Source of the DNA: Branchiostoma floridae
Lineage: Eukaryota > Chordata > Leptocardii > Amphioxiformes > Branchiostomatidae
Direction of reading: 5' to 3'
Length of the DNA stretch: 64,000 nt
NCBI RefSeq assembly: GCF_000003815.2
Contig: NC_049986.1
Span: forward strand, 25,039,128 to 25,103,127
A model generated the notes under the pieces. It was not told the DNA's origin. It was given only the letters and a program-made list of their open reading frames with translations, and searched no databases. Shown one piece after another: positions 13,201 to 22,200 of this stretch (positions are counted from its first letter, which is position 1; the number at the start of each line of letters is the position of its first letter). The position numbers were made by a program, and so were the translations under genes.

Positions 13201-16200
13201 TATCTGCTGTGACCGCAACATATCTTCACTCCTGAACGGCAAGGTCACTGCTACAGACGGCTACTGCTCTGGGAACGACGTCCAATTCTCCTGCGACCCT
13301 GGATACGAGCTCGCGGGCAGGCCCAGTGCCACCTGCCTAAAGAACGGGAGTTGGGACGGGGAGATTCCGACTTGCCAACGTGAGATAGTAACCGTTAGCT
13401 ACATAACGTCTTGATGACGTCACTGCTATGATTCTTTTATTTGATTCTTGTAACAACCTTCAGCGCTAGCTATAGGTAGATAATGTGCATGTAAAGCCTT
13501 CGATGTACATCGGGTGCAAAATGTTTTCTCCTAGTCCTGTTGTCACTGTCTCAGGCGCCAACATGTAATGTATGCCTGAAGGGATTGTGACCGCCATTTG
13601 TTTGATGCATAAAGTAATACAGAATTGAAATGCCAGCCTTTCTTGGTCAACTGGCCGATCGATGCGGGATTCTTTTTACACTTAGCCCTCTCCCCCGCCC
13701 ATAATCAGGCATGTCGTGCTTGTCGTGACATTTACCATCATCGTTCTTATCATTTGGCGGGAGTCATTGATTTGATTTGATTTTTATTAAGAAACCTTTT
13801 AGCCCATTTGGGCTAATATTCCAAGGTCCAGAATAATCAACATGACTATACACCATACATTTTAAAAAATACAACAGTCAACAATCAAAGTATTTACAAA
13901 GGAGCACAGTGTCTTAAGGTCAAAGCTCTAGTTAACAATGTTTGAGATGGCTTGTTTAAAACTGGACAATGTACACAGTGACTTAATGTCGACGTCAGAT
14001 GGCAATGAGTTCCAGAGTATATTTGCTCGGTACAAGAAGGTAAGTTTTAACTGTTTGTTTTAGGTTTGGGTGGTCTGAAATTGTTGGATACAGAAAGTTC
14101 TGACAGTCATATCCATGATGGACGAGGAAGTTAGCAGATATGATAAAATCCAAAGTGCATGATCTAAAAACTTTGATATTGTTGTGAATAATTTAAATTT
14201 AGATAAATTCAATATGTTTTGACCATTTCAATTGCAGGGATCTGCTGCAACAATACAATCAGGATAACGAACGGCCAGATCACCGCTAGTAACGGCTACT
14301 GCTCCGGAAACATTATACAGTTCTCCTGTGACGCTGGCTACAAGCTTGTCGGTAGCTCTTTTGCTGTCTGCCAGCTGGACAAACATTGGGACCGAGAGAT
14401 TCCAACATGCCGACGTGAGTTGACGAAAGTGGTTCTGATTTCTCTTCTTTGCCATTTTCTGGTTTCTGCAAGAAAGAGAGTACCGACCATGGTACGAGAT
14501 TTCTCGAAACTTTATAGACTTTAATCGGGGATGGGTGATGATAATTACTTGAGTGTTGACCTTTTCATTATTTTGTTTTAAACTCTCTATACAGAGCCTT
14601 CGCCGTTCTTCATGTCAGCTTTATACATTTTCAGGTATCTGCTGTGACAATACCACTGAAATCCTAAACGGACTGGTTAATGCTACCGACGGTTACTGCT
14701 TTGGGAACGACATCCAGTTCTCCTGTAATCCTGGGTACGAGCTCGTCGGCAGGTCCTCGGCCACCTGCGAAGACGACGGAAGCTGGGGACGAGAACTTCC
14801 GACTTGCCAACGTGAGTTACCGAAGCCCCTTTTGCCGTCTAGTGTTATCATTATAATTCTGAAAGAATATAGTTCTCTGATCGATCCGGATATCCAAACC
14901 ATAACTTCATTGGTCTCAAATAGAAGGAGGGGTGTCAGGTAGATCTTACCAAAAGCTGTAACCAACTATGTCAAATAATCATATATAAAGGTCTGTTCCA
15001 GTCTCAACAGTAGAAAAACAAATTAGGTCTGTAAGACATGGAAAATTTTTGCAAGAGAGTACTGTAAGAAACTGCATCCAATCTGACGTAGAAACTGCCG
15101 CACACAACATTGGGGGATCTCATGATATGGTTTATTAGATAGCGTTTCCACCACTACTGTAAGGTGGAAAAAACGATCGGAATTCTAAATGTTGCTTAGT
15201 CCTCTAGATTGCCAGAAACAAACCAAAAAGTTGAAGTTAATTTCCCAATCATTGGACGGACTTCGCATACCTCGTCACTGGCATCAGTGTCGATATTGCC
15301 GTCCTGCTGCCAGAAAAGTAATTGAAAAGTTATTATATCGCATACAGTGCCTACAGAACAGAGCCCCACGCCCATCCAAGCCATTAGTCCTACAGAACAG
15401 GGCATCACATCTACCCAAGCCATCATCGGCGGCACCAGTGCCGGAATCGCCACGGCGCTGATTGTCGCAGCTGTCGTAGTCGTGATCTTCCTGAGACGGA
15501 GGAGGAGAAAAATAAGAGAAGACGATCAACAATTGATTGAGCTCGACTTCCTGCCAGATATTGTAGCAAGTGAGTGACATTTATTTTCCCCCTAAGGACA
15601 GTAGATTATCAATCTGTATTTTCTTTGAAAGGTTTCTAAATCTGTATGAATGAATGAATGAATGAATGAATGAGTGAATGAATGAATGAATGAATGAATG
15701 AATGAATGAATGAATGAATGAATGAATGAATGAATGAATGAATGAATGAATGAACGTTTACCCCTACCTACCTACCTACCTACCTACCTAGTCCCTTGAC
15801 CTCCAGGTCATTGGGGGGGGACAAGGTAGTAAGGTTTTCCTTCAGATAAATCTTGTCCAATGTTCTTGCCCCATGTTGCTGTGCAGTCCACAGGAGAATG
15901 ATGGAGGAGATGGTCCCACCGATTCCCCCCAGGCCACAGTTCCCGAAGCTCGAGGTCGACCCCAGCCGGGTGACGCTTGGCCAGAGGATCGGCAGCGGGG
16001 CGTTCGGCCTCGTTTATCGGGCAACCCTGACGCGGGACGACAGGACGGAGGACGTCGTCGTAAAAACCGTTAAAGGTTTTGTAGATACTTTGTTTATGGT
16101 GGTGTTTTGTATGGGACAAGTGTGCGTGTTGCACCAGATTTCAACGAGCTTTCGATCGACATTTGCACGGGTTCTATATAGAGAGAGTTGTTTTTGAGAG

Positions 16201-19200
16201 CAATTGAAATTAATTTTCACAAACATTTACATTCAGTCTTCCAAAAAAACCCCGCGTATAGCCGTATGTACCTGGTCACTAGGTGGTGATTTTCCGAGAT
16301 TTTGTAACGATTTGTAACCAAATTGTATAGATCTTTTCGCTTATGCAATCATGTCTCGAAATAACAAGGTTCCTTTCACGCAGCCAATGGCATATCTGCC
16401 TGGCTCACATTGCACTGCAGTTATGAGTGTCGCTGCTTACAGATGCAGTCCCAGACCATTTTTACTTTAGAAGCTCTCACTTTATTTCTCATTTTCTGCT
16501 CCATCTACAGAGAACGCCAGTGAGGACGACAAGCTGGGTTTCCTAGAGGAAATCCGCGCAGTTGTGGACCTGGGGGTTCATAAGAACCTACTGGGTATGA
16601 TCAACTGCTGTACGGTGGTGCGAGACCATCTGTATCTCATCACGGAGTTCATGCCGTACGGAGACCTGAAAAGTTTCTTAAGGAAGTGCCGTGAGGTGAG
16701 CCAAATTGTTGTTTTCCTCCGAAAGGAAGAGTATGTTAGTAATCAGGAACTTCGAAAGATTTTCCTAAAGTTTACAGGCCATTTAAAAACATTTAGGATG
16801 TGAAATTCTAGCGTCAGGCTGAAAACAAATTAGTTATTTCTAAATACTTCTAAATATAGAGTGTTACATAGATTATGAATAAACAAAAGCTTAACTACAT
16901 CCGTAAATAGTTTGGTAGATCAATCGAACAAAGTCTTCAACGTTTCAGAACCTTCGTTTATTCTTCTGCAGACGTTTCGGTGATTGTCTGTCACCTTCAT
17001 CAGTACAAAATGAACATTATTTACGTTAATCGTGATACGTTAATCATCCTTGCCACTTTGTGACGTAGTGGCAAGGATGTGGTCCCAAACATGGCTAAGT
17101 TTATACCCCCCCTTCGTCTCTATTCATAACTGCTGCAGACTTTCTGATCCAGATGGCTTCCTTGAAGGAAGAAAGCACACCAGAGCGCAGAAGAAGGAAG
17201 CAGAGAAAGAAGAAAACAAGTCCGCGGTGACAGACCACATTGCAAGAAATAACTGTGTAATAGATTGGGAGGGGGCAAAGGTTATTGACAGAGAGGACAA
17301 CAAATACACACGTTGGGTCAAGGAAGCCATCTGGATCATTTGTTCGATTCAAAACCTTAACTAACCTGAACGTGACGTCGGAGACACGTGACTGCAGCAG
17401 AGGGTCGTAAATGCCAGATAACCTGCGTCGCCCCCCGTCTCTGTTCAGCGATGGACGGTGGGCGCGGCCTCATTTACCCCTCTTGCAACAAATTCCGGCT
17501 CTGAATTGTGGATCTAAACGGAGTGTCCAGGCGACTCTTCTTGTATGTGTATGTGCTGACCCGGAGCTCTGAGTTCAAAGGTTATCTGGCATTTCCGGCC
17601 CTCTGCGGTAGTCCAGTGTCTCCGACGTCACGTTCCGGAAGCTACAGAAATCGGGCCCACTCCGTCAGCCGAAAATTTGGGTCAAGTCCCAACTTACTTG
17701 TAGTGTTGGTTAGTTAACGTTTAGTTTTTTATCCATAATGTCATTTACCAACACAGATGANNNNNNNNNNNNNNNNNNNNNNNNNNNNNNNNNNNNNNNN
17801 NNNNNNNNNNNNNNNNNNNNNNNNNNNNNNNNNNNNNNNNNNNNNNNNNNNNNNNNNNNNNNNNNNNNNNNNNNNNNNNNNNNNNNNNNNNNNNNNNNNN
17901 NNNNNNNNNNNNNNNNNNNNNNNNNNNNNNNNNNNNNNNNNNNNNNNNNNNNNNNNNNNNNNNNNNNNNNNNNNNNNNNNNNNNNNNNNNNNNNNNNNNN
18001 NNNNNNNNNNNNNNNNNNNNNNNNNNNNNNNNNNNNNNNNNNNNNNNNNNNNNNNNNNNNNNNNNNNNNNNNNNNNNNNNNNNNNNNNNNNNNNNNNNNN
18101 NNNNNNNNNNNNNNNNNNNNNNNNNNNNNNNNNNNNNNNNNNNNNNNNNNNNNNNNNNNNNNNNNNNNGATCGCTAGAGGCATGGTGAGTACCAGGTGCT
18201 GCAGGTGGCCCGGCAGATCGCTATAGGCATGGTGAGTACCAGGTGGCCCGGCAAATCGCTAGAGGCATGGTGAGTACCAGGTGCTGCAGGTGGCCCGGCA
18301 GATCGCTAGAGGCATGGTGAGTACCAGGTGCTGCAGGTGGCCCGGCAGATCGCTATAGGCATGGTGAGTACCAGGTGCTGCAGGTGGCCCGGCTGATCGC
18401 TAGAGGCATGGTGAGTATCAGGTGCTGCAGGTGGCCCGGCAGATCGCTAGAAGCATGGTGAGTACCAGGTGCTGCAGGTGGCCCGGCAGGTCGCTAGAGG
18501 CATGGTGAGTACCAGGTGCTGCAGGTGGCCCGGCAGATCGCTAGAGGCATGGTGAGTATCAGGTGCTGCAGGTGGCCCGGCAGATCGCTAGAGGCATGGT
18601 GAGTACCAGGTGCTGCAGGTGGCCCGGCAGGTCGCTAGAGGCATGGTGCGTATAAGGTGCTGCAGGTGACCCGGCAGATCTCTAGAGGCATGGTGAGTAT
18701 CAGGTGTTGCAGGTGGCCCGGCAGATCTCTAGAGGCATGGTGAGTACCAGGTGCTGCAGGTGGCCCGGCAGATCGCTAGAGGCATGGTGCGTATAAGGTG
18801 CTGCAGGTGACCCGGCAGATCTCTAGAGGCATGGTGAGTACCAGGTGCTGCAGGTGGCCCGGCAGATCGCTAGAGGTATGGTGAGTATCAGGTGTTGCAG
18901 GTGGCCCGGCAGATCTCTAGAGGCATGGTGAGTACCAGGTGCTGCAGGTGGCCCGGCAGATCGCTAGAGGCATGGTGCGTATCAGGTGCTGCAGGTGACC
19001 CGGCAGATCTCTAGAGGCATGGTGCGTATAAGGTGCTGCAGGTGGCCCGGCAGATCTCTAGAGGCATGGTGAGTATCAGGTGTTGCAGGTGGCCCGGCAG
19101 ATCTCTAGAGGCATGGTGAGTACCAGGTGCTGCAGGTGGCCCGGCAGATCGCTAGAGGCATGGTGAGTACCATGTGCTGCAGGTGGCCCGGCAGATCGCT

Positions 19201-22200
19201 AGAGGCATGGTGAGTACCAGGTGCTGCAGGTTGCCCGGCAGATCGCTAGAGGCATGGTGAGTACCAGGTGCTGCAGGTGGCCTGGCAGATCGCTAGAGGT
19301 ATGGTGAGTACCAGGTGCTGCAGGTGTCCAGGCAGATCGCTAGAGGCATGGTGAGTACCAGGTGCTGCAGGTGGCCCGGCAGATCGCTAGAGGCATGGTG
19401 AGTACCAGGTGCTGCAGGTGGCCCGGCAGATCTCTAGAGGCATGGTGAGTACCAAGTGCTGCAGGTGGCCCGGCAGATCGCTAGAGGCATGGTGAGTACC
19501 AGGTGCTGCAGATGTACCCAGGTCGTCATGGCAAGATTTCAGGAATCCACCCAGATGACATCAGCTCTCATAATTCTACCATTAATCTCAGGAAATCTCG
19601 CAATGCAGGATCAGTGATCCCGTTTCAAGCCCTCTTCATGATCAGATACCCAGTTCTTAAAGCGCATTATTGAGAAGGTCTCGGTAACTGCATTTAAAAG
19701 TGTGGTGGTCTTATTATACCCCTGTCACATTGATCATCGATCGGACGTTGAGTCTTAATTACATTTTCGGCAGTAATACGTCCGGTGTTTTCTCGATCAG
19801 CAAGCGATTTTAGTGATCGTCGGCGATTTTTAGGAGTCGCCCGATACTCACTGTGCATAAAAACTTGTTCTTAACATCAGCGACTAGTCGCCGATGATTT
19901 TTGAGGTCGCAGAGCTTTGAGGTGTCGGGCGAGTAGAGACCGACGTGTTGATCATCGGTCGCAAATAGGATGACTTACGTCCGTTAGTCAGACGAGTTTC
20001 GCTTGAATTCCGTTCGAAAATCTACTCACGACCTTTCTGTTGACGTTCCTATCTCAGACTATCTGATGTAATATAACAGACTAGTCAAGACCCTTCTGTG
20101 GACGTTCCTAACTAAGACTACAGTATATGATGTAATATAACAGACTAGTCACGACTTTTCTGTGGACGTTCCTATCTCAGACTATATGATGTAATATAAC
20201 AGACTAGTCACGACCTTTCTGTGGACGTTCCTATCTCAGACTATATGATGTAATGTGACAGACTAGTCACGACCCTTCTGTGGACGTTCCTATCTCAGAC
20301 TATATTATGTAATATAACAGACTAGTCACGACATTTCTGTGGACGTTCCTATCTCAGACTATATGATGTAATGTGACAGACTAGTCACGACCCTTCTGTG
20401 GACGTTCCTATCTCAGACTATATTATGTAATATAACAGACTAGTCACGACATTTCTGTGGACGTTCCTATCTCAGACTATATGATGTAATATAACAGACT
20501 AGTCACGACCTTTCTGTGAACGTTCCTATCTCAGACTATATGATGTAATATAACAGACTAGTCACGACCTTTCTGTGGACGTTCCTATGTCCGACTATAT
20601 GATGTAATATAACAGACTAGTCACGACATTTCTGTGGACGTTCCTATGTCCGACTATATTATGTAATATAACAGACTAGTCACGGCCTTTCTGTGGACGT
20701 TCCTATTTCAGGATCACATCGCCCGGTCTCGTTACGTCCACGGAGACCTGGCCGCTCGGAACGTCCTGGTCGGGGAACGCCTGAAGGTGAAGATTTCCGA
20801 CTTCGGGCTGGCAGAAGACATCTACAACCGAGGCTACCGTCGGCAGGATCGACTTCAGAAGATACCCTTGAAATGGATGGCGCCGGAGCGGCTGGAGGGT
20901 GGGGAAGTCTATACCGCACAAAGCGACGTGTGAGTAGTGTTAGGATTATATCTATGATAGAAAAACTCTAACCTTACACCGCACAGAGCGACGTGTGAGT
21001 AGTGTTAGGATTATATCTAACTATGATACCAAAACTCTAACCTTACACCGCACTGAGCGACGTGTGATTAGTTTAGGATAATATGTAACTTTGATACCAA
21101 AACTTAAACTTTACACCGCACAGAGCGACGTGTGAGTAGTGTTAGGATAATATCTAACTATGATTCCAAAACTCTAACCCTACACCGCACAAAGCGACGT
21201 GTGAGTAGTGTTAGGATAATATCTAACTATGATACCAAAACTCTAACCTTGCACCGCACAGAGCGACGTGTGAGTAGTGTTAGGATAATTTGTAACTATG
21301 ATACCAAAACTCTAACCTTGCACCGCACAGAGCGACGTGTGAGTAGTGTTAGGATAATTTCTAACTATGATAGCAAAACTCTAACCTTACCGTGACCGCA
21401 CAGGGCGACGTGTGAGTAGTGTTAGGATAATATCTACCTATGATACCAAAACTCTAACCTTGCACCGCACAGAGCGACGTGTGAGTAGTGTTAGGATAAT
21501 TTCTAACTATGATACCAAAACTCTAACCTTGCACCGCACAGAGCGACGTGTGAGTAGTGTTAGGATAATTTCTAACTATGATACCAAAACTCTAACCTTA
21601 CACCAAACAGAGCGACGTGTGAGTAGTGTTAGGATAATATCTAACTATGATAGCAAAACTCTAACCTTGCACCGCACAGAGCGACGTGTGAGTAGTGTTA
21701 GGATAATTTCTAACTATGATACCAAAACTCTAACCTTGCACCGCACAGAGCGACGTGTGAGTAGTGTTAGGATAATTTCTAACTATGATAGCAAAACTCT
21801 AACCTTACCGTGACCGCACAGGGCGACGTGTGAGTAGTGTTAGGATAATATCTACCTATGATACCAAAACTCTAACCCTACACCGCACAGAGCGACGTGT
21901 GAGTAGTGTTAGGATAATTTCTAACTATGATACCAAAACTCTAACCTTGCACCGCACAGAGCGACGTGTGAGTAGTGTTAGGATAATATCTAACTATGAT
22001 ACCAAAACTCTAACCTTACACGTGTGAGTAGTGTTGGGATAATATCTAACTATGATACCAAAACTCTAAGCTTACACCGCACAGAGCGACGTGTGAGTAG
22101 TAGTAGGATAATATCTAACTATGATAGAAAAAATCTAACCTTACACCGCACAAAGCGACGTGTGAGTAGTGTTATAATTATATCTACAGTGGGACTATGA

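Noticed and set aside
17710-18226. Three frames of about 140-160 codons consisting mostly of X
   Set aside because: They are the assembly gap.
21132-22027. Plus-strand frames with MSSVRIIS...TLHRTERR repeats
   Set aside because: Product of the 69-bp intronic array (unit length a multiple of three); it begins after the kinase donor and has no start context or domain.
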